12,383 nucleotides of DNA. Source: Frankiales bacterium. GTDB taxonomy: Bacteria > Actinomycetota > Actinomycetes > Mycobacteriales > SCTD01. Position 1 is the first letter of the stretch; each line of letters opens with the position of its first letter. Positions 1 to 6,760 of the stretch are shown here, piece by piece. The notes beneath the pieces were generated by a model. The model ran no database searches. It saw nothing but the letters and a program-made list of their open reading frames with translations, and was not told the DNA's origin. The stretch is taken from positions 1 through 12,383 of the forward strand of contig JAODNF010000357.1 of assembly GCA_025464915.1 (NCBI GenBank). Reading direction: 5' to 3'. The position numbers and the translations under genes are program-made.

Positions 1-428
1 GCCTCGTCCATCGTCTGGGTCGCGGCGTAGAACTTCGAGTCCAGGTCCGGCACCGACTCCACGATGCGGGCGCTGCAGATCATCGCGCCCTGCTCGCCGT
101 GCAGGAACTGGCTGAACTGCCACGAGCCGAGGTGCAGGCCGAGCTCGTTGCGGGCCTTCTCGTCGTTCGCGAAGTGCTTGTCCCAGATCGGGGTGCCGAA
201 GATGGACACCGCCTCCTCCGGGATGCCGAGCATGTCGTAGGGCTCGACCTCCTCGGACCAGTCGATGCGGTGCACCTGGTCCCACTGCTTGTCCTTGCCC
301 TTCTGGTACAGCGACAGCAGCTGGTCGCGGCCGTCGTCGTACTCCCAGGTGAAGCGCGCAGCTCCCTGCGCCTCGACGTCCCAGGTCTGCATCTCGACGG
401 GGACGGTGTAGAGCTCATGCGTGCTCAT
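1..428 (-). CDS. Ferritin-like diiron family protein (C-terminus outside window)
   Basis: The first 142 residues of a protein that runs off the left edge are visible. It starts at ATG 426-428, with AGGAG six bases upstream on the minus strand. The sequence resembles the actinobacterial 'ferritin-like domain-containing protein' group. A helix carries HGEQGA (E112, a likely iron ligand), and the window ends at QTMDE (D141, E142), where this family normally continues as DEARH, the second ligand motif. The expected role is a four-helix diiron protein (oxidase or oxygenase-like); the substrate cannot be told. The start lies inside the end of the upstream TetR gene (14-base overlap), so translation is probably coupled and the regulator may control this gene. 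Family assignment rests on motif recognition; a ribonucleotide-reductase-R2-like or AurF-like diiron oxygenase would look similar over this stretch. Confidence 0.72.
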   Translation of the reverse strand, partial: MSTHELYTVPVEMQTWDVEAQGAARFTWEYDDGRDQLLSLYQKGKDKQWDQVHRIDWSEEVEPYDMLGIPEEAVSIFGTPIWDKHFANDEKARNELGLHLGSWQFSQFLHGEQGAMICSARIVESVPDLDSKFYAATQTMDE

Positions 429-999
429 GCTGTGCTCCTAGCAGTGAGTCGACGAGGACGGCGATGTCGGAGGCGACTTCTTCCGGGCGTCCGCCCGGGA
501 GGACGAGGTGGCTGAACTGCAGCCGGGTGACGGTGTCGGCGACGAGGCGGACGCGGTCGGCAGGGATCGACGGCCAGTGCGACGACAGGTGCTCGGCGCA
601 GTGCTCGCGTGCCGCCGCCTGAAGGTGCTCGGCGCGCGTGGTGATGAAGGGCAGCAGGCCACCCACGTCGTCGGTGAGCACCGCCTTGAGGAGCGGGTTG
701 CGGGCCGCCTCCTCCAGCGTCCACTGCGTCCCTGCGGCAACGGCCTCGGACGGCGAGCCCTCGTGGCCCACGACAGCGGCGTCGGCGCCCTCGATCCAGC
801 GGGCTGCCTCGCGCAGGGCCACGGCCTCGCCGAGACCGTCCTTGGAACCGAACTCGTAGTAGAGCGTCTGCCGTGAGACGCCGGCCGCACGGGCGACGTC
901 GATCATCCGCACCCGGTCCCAGTCGCCCGCGAGCGCGGCGTCGTACGCCGCGTCGAGCAGGGCGTCCCGGGTGGTGACCACCGTCACACCATCTGACAC
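415..999 (-). CDS. TetR/AcrR family transcriptional regulator
   Basis: A 194-residue protein, normal for TetR. The N-terminal DNA-binding domain has its helix-turn-helix at about residues 32-56, containing ARAAGVSRQTLYYEFGSKDG, the classic family signature. The C-terminal ligand-binding half is variable. The GTG at 997-999 is chosen because GGAGG (1006-1010 on the complement) lies six bases upstream; an in-frame TTG at 1017 would add six residues but has no ribosome site and falls inside the inverted-repeat cluster. The stop overlaps the ferritin-like gene start by 14 bases, and the mce stop lies 37 bases upstream, so the three genes look co-transcribed. GTGTCA/TGACAC repeats immediately upstream (993-1040) suggest autoregulation. 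The ligand is unknown. TetR proteins with this type of HTH sometimes regulate diiron or fatty-acid genes, which fits the neighbour but is not proven. Confidence 0.9.
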   Translation of the reverse strand: MSDGVTVVTTRDALLDAAYDAALAGDWDRVRMIDVARAAGVSRQTLYYEFGSKDGLGEAVALREAARWIEGADAAVVGHEGSPSEAVAAGTQWTLEEAARNPLLKAVLTDDVGGLLPFITTRAEHLQAAAREHCAEHLSSHWPSIPADRVRLVADTVTRLQFSHLVLPGGRPEEVASDIAVLVDSLLGAQHEHA

Positions 1000-1040
1000 A
1001 TGACGCCTCCGTGTCAAGACACGGACAAGTCCGGTGTCAG
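993..1040 (-). promoter_or_regulatory. Inverted-repeat cluster, candidate TetR operator or leader hairpins
   Basis: The stretch between the mce stop and the tetR start is dense in repeats. There is a near-perfect 16-bp inverted repeat at 1009-1024 (ccgtgtc aa gacacgg), an adjoining 12-bp one at 1022-1033 (cggac aa gtccg), and hexamers TGACAC at 994-999 and GTGTCA at 1011-1016 and 1034-1039. TGACAC/GTGTCA at 994-1016 forms a 23-bp dyad over the tetR ribosome site and start. A TetR dimer site is the simplest reading. On the minus-strand RNA the two inner repeats would form hairpins with CUUG loops, the second pairing part of the GGAGG ribosome site, so RNA-level control is also possible. A TTGACA hexamer (1017-1012 on the complement) could be a -35 element for a separate tetR promoter. 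Confidence 0.55.
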
Positions 1041-2305
1041 CCGGAGGCGGGGGCGATCAGCAGCATCTCGAGCGGACTGAGCCCGGTCGGCAGGCTGCGC
1101 CGCGCGACCGGTGCCGGTGCCGACACGAGCTGCGCGATCACGCTCTGGCAGCAGCCGCCCGGGCCCTGTCCCGGGTCCTCCGGCGGGTCGCTGTCCCGGT
1201 AGCCGTCCTGGATGTTCGCGTACAGCGGGTAGGGCACGATCGGCTTGCCCTGCAGGCCGAAGCACTGGTTGTCCCGCGTCTCCTTGTACTTCGGCGTGGT
1301 GGTCGGGTCGTAGCCGCCGTTGCGGTCCTTGATCGCCTCCACGGTGATGTGGAGCCCGCCCTGCAGACCGCCCTCGGTGCGCTCTGTCTCGACCTGCTGC
1401 ACGACGATCGTGTGAAGCGTGCAGGGGTAGATGCGCGCGTACCTCGCGTAGAGGTCCAGGACGGGACGGCTGGTGCCGGCCAGGTCGACGAACTGCTGCT
1501 CGTTCTCGGCCGTGATTCGGCGCGCGACGGCCGCGAAGTCGGTGCTGCTCGTCAGGAAGGCGTCGAGCTGCCGCTGCTGCTCGACGATCGAGCGGCTCGA
1601 GAAGGCGAGGTTGTCGAGCGTCTCCAGGATGTCGGGCGCGGCGTCGGCGTAGGTGTTGGCCACGTCCGCCAGGCCCTGCATGTCCTTCTGGAGCGTCGGC
1701 AGCGAGGGGTTCAGGGTTCTGAAGTAGGCGGCCTGCTGCACCAGGGTGCTGCCGAGCTTGTCGCCGCGGCCCCGCACGGCCGTCGCCAGTGCGTTGAGGG
1801 CCTTCGAGAGGTCCTGCGGCTTGAGTGCCTGGAGCAGCGGCAGCAGGTCGTTGAGCGCCTTCTCCGTCTCCAGAGCGGTCGTCGACCGGTCCTGCCTGAT
1901 GACGTCGCCCGTGCGGAGGTGGTCGCTGGTCTGGCCGGTCGTGGAGACGACCAGGGACACCTCCTTCTCGCCGAAGAGCGTCTTGGGCAGCAGCTGCGCC
2001 TGCACGTTGCGCGGGATGCGGTCGGCCTCCCCCGGCTTGATGGCCAGCTTCAGCACGGCCTGGTCCCCGTTGCCGCTGATCTTGCGGACCTCGCCGACCA
2101 CGAGCCCGCGGACCTTCACGTCGGCGTGCACCGAGAGCTGGTTGCCGACCCGGTTCGTCTGCAGCGACACGTCGACGGTCTTCGTGAAGTCCTTGTTGTA
2201 GAAGGCCACCGACAGCCACACCAGCATCGCGATGACGACCAGGAAGGCCACCCCCGAGAGCCGTTGGGTCGCGAGCGCGCGACCCTTGCGCAGCGGCGCT
2301 GCCAC
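1037..2305 (-). CDS. MCE family protein (MlaD domain), orphan copy
   Basis: A 422-residue protein with a short basic N-terminus, one membrane anchor at about residues 16-36, an MlaD/MCE substrate-binding domain at about 40-120 (KVRGLVVGEV is the family signature), and a long helical region of the kind found C-terminally in actinobacterial Mce proteins. Mce proteins form periplasmic barrels or tubes that carry lipids to YrbE/MlaE permeases and an MlaF-type ATPase. It looks most like MceA, but no yrbE or other mce gene is present: the gene upstream is divergent and tetR lies downstream. GTG 2303-2305 is chosen because GAGGAG lies about six bases upstream; an in-frame GTG at 2365 would add 20 residues before the basic stretch and has no ribosome site. 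TACGTT (2343-2348, complement) is a possible -10. The C-terminal part carries four cysteines, including a CC pair. Confidence 0.87.
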   Translation of the reverse strand: MAAPLRKGRALATQRLSGVAFLVVIAMLVWLSVAFYNKDFTKTVDVSLQTNRVGNQLSVHADVKVRGLVVGEVRKISGNGDQAVLKLAIKPGEADRIPRNVQAQLLPKTLFGEKEVSLVVSTTGQTSDHLRTGDVIRQDRSTTALETEKALNDLLPLLQALKPQDLSKALNALATAVRGRGDKLGSTLVQQAAYFRTLNPSLPTLQKDMQGLADVANTYADAAPDILETLDNLAFSSRSIVEQQRQLDAFLTSSTDFAAVARRITAENEQQFVDLAGTSRPVLDLYARYARIYPCTLHTIVVQQVETERTEGGLQGGLHITVEAIKDRNGGYDPTTTPKYKETRDNQCFGLQGKPIVPYPLYANIQDGYRDSDPPEDPGQGPGGCCQSVIAQLVSAPAPVARRSLPTGLSPLEMLLIAPASG

Positions 2306-2370
2306 GAGCGGCTCCTCGGGATGGTGTCGGCGGGGTGCCCGAAACGTACCTGTGCTCCTGACCACACGCC

Positions 2371-2397
2371 AGGCACGTCTAACGTCTGCGCGTGCCT
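2371..2397 (+). promoter_or_regulatory. Leaderless promoter with overlapping 27-bp inverted repeat
   Basis: TAACGT (2380-2385) is followed by six bases and then the GTG start at 2392, the spacing expected when transcription begins on the start codon. CTGACC (2358-2363), 16 bases before the -10, could be the -35. A perfect seven-base inverted repeat, AGGCACG (2371-2377) and CGTGCCT (2391-2397), encloses the -10 and the start codon, so a bound protein would block the promoter. No ribosome site precedes the GTG. Confidence 0.5.
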
Positions 2398-2898
2398 CGC
2401 CGTCTCGCCGCCCTCGCGGGGATCGCCGCGCCCGTCTGCTTCGTCACCGCCTGGGCGGTTGCCGGCGAGCAGCTGCGGCAGTACTCCCCTGTCCGCGAGC
2501 ACATCAGCGAGCTCGCCCGCGTCGGGGTCGAGACCCGGCCGCTCATGACGTCGGGGATGGTCGCGTTCGGAGCCCTTGCTCCGCTGTGGTCGCGCAGCCT
2601 GCAGGGACCTGCACGGACGACCGTGCTGGCCGCCGGGGTGGGCAGCCTCGGGGTCGCGGCAGCTCCCCTCGGGGCGTCGTGGGGCGACACCCCGCACGTC
2701 GTGGCCGCCGGGGTCACCTATGTCGCGATGGCCGCCTCGCCGACGATGGATGGCAACCGGGCCGTCGGTGCTCTCAGCGGCGCCCTGCTCCTCGGGTCGC
2801 TCGCCGACTCCCCCGTGACCGGCCTGCTGCAACGTGCCGGGCTGGGGGTCGTGGACGCCTGGTTCGTCGTACGCGCGTTGAAGCAGCTCCGGGGATGA
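2392..2898 (+). CDS. DUF998 family membrane protein
   Basis: A 168-residue hydrophobic protein. The segment YSPVREHISELA (about residues 30-41), after a first membrane helix and followed by a second helix starting near TSGMVAFGALA, matches the DUF998 pattern (SPVxxxISEL). About five membrane helices can be made out, so it belongs in the cytoplasmic membrane. The function of DUF998 is not established. The GTG start has no ribosome site but sits six bases after a TAACGT -10, consistent with a leaderless message. Its stop overlaps the next gene start (ATGA, 2895-2898), so the TRIC-family gene downstream is translationally coupled. It is divergent from the mce gene with about 86 bases between starts. 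It is slightly short for the family, and the last residues (ALKQLRG) are a basic tail rather than a helix. Confidence 0.75.
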   Translation: MPRRLAALAGIAAPVCFVTAWAVAGEQLRQYSPVREHISELARVGVETRPLMTSGMVAFGALAPLWSRSLQGPARTTVLAAGVGSLGVAAAPLGASWGDTPHVVAAGVTYVAMAASPTMDGNRAVGALSGALLLGSLADSPVTGLLQRAGLGVVDAWFVVRALKQLRG

Positions 2899-3499
2899 CC
2901 CTGCTGCAGGTCCTCGACCTGCTCGGCGTCTTCGTGTTCGCCGTGTCCGGCGCCGCCCTCGCCGTGGAGAAGCGGCTCGACCTGTTCGGGGTCGTCGTGC
3001 TCTCGGTGGTGACGGCCCTTGGCGGCGGCCTGCTGCGCGACGTGCTGCTCGGGGACACCCCACCCGTCGCCCTGCACGAGTCCCGGTACCTCGTCGTGGC
3101 CCTCCTCGCCGGCGTGCTGGTGTTCCTCGGCAGCACCCGCGTGCACCTGGTCGCCCGCGTCGTCACCGTCTTCGACGCCGCCGGTCTCGGCCTGTTCGTC
3201 GCGACGGGTACGGCGAAAGCACTGCACGCGGGCCTCGGGGCCGCCCCCGCGATCGCGCTGGGCTGCCCACCGGCATCGGCGGCGGCATGGTCCGGGACGT
3301 CCTTGTGGCCGAGGTCCCGGTGGTCCTGCGGCGCGAGCTCTACGCCGTACCCGCGATCCTCGGGGCCGTCGTCGTGACCGTCGGCGACGGGCTGGACGCC
3401 GAGGCCTCCCTCACCGCGGCTGCAGCAGCTGTCGTCGTCTTCACGGTCCGGATGCTGGCGGTCTGGCACGACTGGCACTTCCCGGTCGCGCGACACTGA
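2895..3499 (+). pseudogene. TRIC/UPF0126 cation-channel family protein, frameshifted as written
   Basis: Two reading frames together make a normal-length (about 201-residue) trimeric intracellular cation channel family protein (YicG/YadS/UPF0126). Frame one (from ATG 2895) carries the first repeat with LGGGLLRDVLLGD. It runs to GGC at 3261-3263, after which it becomes nonsense and stops at 3377. The second repeat, GIGGGMVRDVLVAEVP, followed by LRRELYAV, lies in another frame and stops at 3499. Adding one C after 3263 (GGGCT to GGGCCT) joins them and restores LPTGIGGG. The family has seven membrane helices in two inverted repeats, each with a GGGxxRD motif; both motifs are present here. Start and upstream stop overlap (ATGA). 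Apart from the single missing base there is no decay, so a sequence error is as likely as a recent mutation. If the break is real, the product lacks its second half. Confidence 0.8.
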
Positions 3500-3503
3500 C
3501 ACC

Positions 3504-3956
3504 GTGCCGCGCCTCCTCGTCGTTCACCACTCGCCGTCCCCCGCGTGCCGGGCGATGCACGAAGCCGGCCTCGAAGGGCTGAGGCAGGAGGGGCTCGAGG
3601 GCATCGAGGTCGTCGTCCGGCCGGCGCTGACCTGCTCGCCCGTCGAGGCCCTGGAGGCGGACGGGTACCTGCTCGGGACACCCGCGAACATGGGCTACAT
3701 GAGCGGTGCCCTGAAGCACTTCTTCGACCAGCTCTACTACGTCGGGCTCGACGTCACGAAGGGCCGGCCCTACGGCCTGTGGGTGCACGGGGACAACGAC
3801 GCCACCGGCTGCGTCCGGTCGGTCGACAGGGTCGCCGACGCGCTGTCGTGGCGCAAGGTCGCGGAACCGGTGTGCGTCGTCGGATCACCCGACGCCGGTC
3901 ACCGCGCCGCCGTCATGGAGCTCGCGGCGACCGTGGCGGTGTCGGCTCAGCCGTAG
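3504..3956 (+). CDS. Flavodoxin-fold protein / NADPH-dependent FMN reductase family
   Basis: A 150-residue protein with a flavodoxin-like fold. It begins with strand MPRLLVVHHSPSP, where the short phosphate-binding loop (HSPSPAC) meets the FMN phosphate. GTPANMGYMSGALKHFFDQ (about residues 58-76) is the characteristic FMN-binding loop and helix of this family. WVHGDNDATGC (93-103) would be the third FMN-contacting loop. It is likely a cytoplasmic flavoprotein that reduces a quinone, FMN or similar acceptor; the substrate is unknown. The GTG start lies four bases after the TRIC-family stop, with no clear ribosome site, so it probably depends on coupling within the 2392-3956 operon. Its last ten bases overlap the end of the convergent maoC gene. 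It is shorter than typical NADPH-dependent FMN reductases (about 180-190 residues). Confidence 0.8.
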   Translation: MPRLLVVHHSPSPACRAMHEAGLEGLRQEGLEGIEVVVRPALTCSPVEALEADGYLLGTPANMGYMSGALKHFFDQLYYVGLDVTKGRPYGLWVHGDNDATGCVRSVDRVADALSWRKVAEPVCVVGSPDAGHRAAVMELAATVAVSAQP

Positions 3957-4423
3957 ACGAGGCGGGTGACCCAGTCGGCGATGAGCGCCGGCTTGGTCTC
4001 GCCCTCGATCTCGACGGTGATCGAGCGGGTGACGTGGACCGTGTTGGCGTCCTTCTGCTCCACAGCCGCGATCGTTGAGAGCGCCCGGATCTTCGAACCC
4101 ACCTTCACCGGGTTGATGAAGCGGATCTTCTCGAAGCCGTAGTTGACGCCCATCAGGATGCCCTCGAGCGCCTTCGGGTCCTGCGGGACGGAGGACAGCA
4201 GGTGGGTCAGCAGCGAGAGAGTCAAAAAGCCGTGGGCGATCGGGACGCCCCACGGCGACATCTTCGCCGACAGCTCGGGGTCGACGTGGATGAACTGCCG
4301 GTCCTCGGTGACCTCGGCGAACGCGTTGATGCGGGCCTGGTCGACGAGGAACCACTCGCCCTCGCCCTCGGCATTGCCGATGCTGGCGGACAGGACTGCG
4401 AAGGCGCTCTCACCGTTGCTCAT
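3947..4423 (-). CDS. MaoC family dehydratase ((R)-specific enoyl-CoA hydratase-like)
   Basis: A 158-residue single hot-dog domain protein. The catalytic pair of the hydratase-2 motif is visible at D41 and H46 (TEDRQFIHVDPE), and the following IAHGFLTLSLL (about 64-74) is the second family signature. It closely resembles the mycobacterial Rv0130 (HtdZ/NodN-like) type, which hydrates trans-2-enoyl-CoA thioesters; that specificity is inferred. ATG 4421-4423 is chosen because AGGAAA lies six bases upstream; an in-frame start at 4483 would add a low-quality 20-residue extension across the inverted repeat. It is divergent from the GGDEF-EAL gene, with a perfect 19-bp inverted repeat 13 bases upstream of its start, a likely operator. 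It overlaps the convergent FMN reductase gene by ten bases. Confidence 0.9.
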   Translation of the reverse strand: MSNGESAFAVLSASIGNAEGEGEWFLVDQARINAFAEVTEDRQFIHVDPELSAKMSPWGVPIAHGFLTLSLLTHLLSSVPQDPKALEGILMGVNYGFEKIRFINPVKVGSKIRALSTIAAVEQKDANTVHVTRSITVEIEGETKPALIADWVTRLVYG

Positions 4424-4435
4424 GACCCGTTTCCT

Positions 4436-4454
4436 ACCAGAACGAGGTTCTGGT
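4436..4454. promoter_or_regulatory. Perfect 19-bp inverted repeat between maoC and GGDEF-EAL genes
   Basis: ACCAGAAC (4436-4443), a three-base centre GAG, and GTTCTGGT (4447-4454) form a perfect dyad in the divergent promoter region. The half sites AGAAC/GTTCT resemble those of the actinobacterial KstR lipid regulator (AAC-N2-GTT core), but the spacer here is three bases, not two. It is also one base short of the actinobacterial LexA box (GAAC-N4-GTTC). The best reading is an operator for an unidentified dimeric repressor of maoC, the divergent gene, or both. Confidence 0.55.
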
Positions 4455-4517
4455 CCTTTCGGGCCATCTCCTGAAATGGTCATGCAGCGCGAGCCCGGAC
4501 GCGCCGAGGATCCGGGT

Positions 4518-6760
4518 GTGACGTCTGCCCCTGGCTATCCCCGCTGCGCGGTGGGCACGACGTTGCGCGAGGCCTGCACCGGGATGGTCGAGGACCTGCA
4601 CTCCCGGTGGGACCTCCCCTCCGTCTACCTGCTCGTGGAGGGGCGGCTGCGGTGCCAGGCCTCCCGCGGCTACTTCCAGGTCTCCGACGGCTTCACGCCC
4701 TCGACCGGGGTCACCGGACGCGTCGTCAGCACGGGGCGCGCCGAGGTCATCCACGACGTGACGACCGACCCGACGTTCATCGCGGCGATCCCGGGCTCAA
4801 GGCCGAGGTCTGCGTGCCGGTCGTCGTCGACGGCACGGTCGTGGGGGCCGTCAACCTCGAGTCGACGAGCGCCCTTCGCCCCGAGGCGGTCCAGGACGCG
4901 CACTCGGCGGCCGCCTACCTCGCCCGACGCATCAAGGAGCTCGGCGGTGTGCCCCAGCCGTCGCTCGCCGAGCGGCTGGCACGGATCGCCATCGGGATCT
5001 CCAGCTCGACCGACGCCGACGAGGTCGTGCTGCGTGCCGTCACCGGTGCCCGGGACCTCTCGGGGATGAGCAGCGCCGGGATCGCGCAGCTGCTGCCGAC
5101 GGGCTGGACGGTCAGCCGCGTCATCGGTCCGCTCGCCGACGTCATCGCGCACTGGGACCAGGACGCGATCGCCGTTCTCGGCGGCTGGGTGTGGGCCGGC
5201 ACGTCCTCCTACTTCCCCGACGGCGAGGACGTCCCACCCGGGTACGAGTTCCTCGCTGGCGGCATCCACGCCCTGTCCGTGCAGCCCATGGTCGTCGCCG
5301 GCGACGTGACCGGGCTCCTCGTCACGGCTGACACGCGTCCCGTCGCGCACGACCCGGCGCTCACGTCCGCGCTGGAGCTGCTGGCGGCCCAGACGGCGGC
5401 GACCCTCGCGACGACGAGCACCCTGCAACGCCTTGCGCACCAGGCGAACCACGACTCCCTCACGGGCCTCCACAACCGCCGGGCGCTGGTCGACGCGCTG
5501 CAGGCGGACCTGGCGACGGGCGCCGAGTCGGCGATCGTGCTGATCGACCTCGACGGCTTCAAGGCCGTCAACGACCAGTACGGGCACGCGGCCGGCGACG
5601 CGCTGCTCGCCGCGGTGGGACGGCGCCTGACGGCCTGCGCACGGGCGGACGACCTGGTGTGCAGGCTGGGCGGCGACGAGTTCGCCATCCTCGTCCGCGA
5701 CGTCGCGACCACGACCGAGGCGATGGCCGTCGCGCACCGCTTCGTGCAGACAGCGACGGCCGGCAACGAGGGCGGCTGGCACGCCTTTGTCGGCGCGAGC
5801 GCCGGTGTGCGGCTGGTCACCGGCGAGTCCCCCAGCAGCGTCCTCGTCGAGGCCGACTGCGCCCTCTACGCCGCGAAGGACGCCGGCCGCGGCCGCACCG
5901 TGCTGTGGGACCCGCAGCTGCGTCAGGAGGCGATCGCGCAGGACGCCCTAGTCGCCGACCTGCGCGAGGCGCTCGCGCACAACGAGCTGACGCTGGTGTT
6001 CCAACCGGTCGTCGACATCACGAGCCACGAGGTCGTGGGTGTCGAGGCCCTCGCCCGCTGGCACCACCCGGTCCGCGGGCAGGTTCCGCCGACCGTCTTC
6101 GTCGAGGCGGCCGAGCGGGCGGGAGCCGTCGCCGAGCTGACCCGCTGGGCGCTGCGCACCGCGTGCCGGCACGCCCGCGACTGGCCGGTCCACCTCAAGG
6201 TCGGCCTCAACATCAGCGCCGCCCAGCTCACCGACGAGGACGTCGTGTCCGACGTCCAGGCAGCTCTACGCGACGCCGGGATGACCCCCGACCGCATCGT
6301 GCTCGAGGTCACCGAGACCTTCGCCGTCCACGACCTCGACCGCGCCAAGGCGACTCTCGAGCAGCTCGACGCTCTCGGCGTCGTGCTCGCGCTCGACGAC
6401 TTCGGGACCGGCTACTCGAGCCTCACCCATGCGCAGATGCTGCCCTTCGACATCCTCAAGATCGACCGGACGTTCGTGGCCGCCGCCGCGGAGGGCGACC
6501 GGGGCGCGCTCGCCACCATCAGCGCCGTCACCGCTCTCGCGGAGCAGCTCGCCGTCGATGTCGTCGCCGAGGGCGTCGAGGACCTCGACCAGCTCGCGGA
6601 CCTGCTGCAGATGGGCTGCCGGCTCGCCCAGGGCTACGCCCTCGCCCGACCGCTCACGCCGGAGCAGATCGACGTCGCCCTCTCCACCGGTGAGCCGTGG
6701 CTGCTCGGGTTGCCCGTGCTGCCACGTCCGCGCGACGAGCTGACGCCGGTCCCCTCCTAG
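4518..6760 (+). CDS. GAF-GAF-GGDEF-EAL cyclic-di-GMP enzyme, frameshifted as written
   Basis: With one C restored after 4796 this is a 747-residue protein. Order: GAF domain (about 10-140), a second GAF-like domain (about 155-300), GGDEF (about 310-460), EAL (about 475-730). GGDEF is intact at 385-389, with the product-inhibition site RADD (376-379) exactly five residues before it. The phosphodiesterase half keeps EALARW (510-515), NISAAQL, LEVTE, DDFGTGYSS (from 627), KIDRTF and VAEGVE. It should both make and cleave c-di-GMP; the ligands of the GAF domains are unknown. As written, the frame from the start becomes nonsense after codon 93 and stops at 5069; the C-terminal four fifths are open in another frame to 6760. 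GTG 4518 is chosen for GAGGA seven bases upstream; ATG 4476 or 4482 are alternatives. Typed as CDS because both enzymatic domains are uninterrupted. Confidence 0.85.

Noticed and set aside
1009..1033. Intrinsic terminator after mce
   Set aside because: Hairpins are short, lack a T run and overlap the tetR ribosome site; operator or leader structure is a better reading.
1034..2548. A 504-codon plus-strand open frame opposite the mce gene
   Set aside because: It mirrors the mce codons, has no recognisable motifs, and ends inside the DUF998 gene in the wrong frame.
4440..4450. LexA/SOS box in the maoC upstream region
   Set aside because: GAAC and GTTC are separated by three bases; the actinobacterial SOS box needs four.
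4790..4800. Programmed -1 frameshifting in the GGDEF-EAL gene (C CCG GGC fits the X XXY YYZ pattern)
   Set aside because: GC-only heptamers slip poorly, and the TRIC-gene break has no such heptamer although the missing base is the same. A shared sequencing error explains both better.
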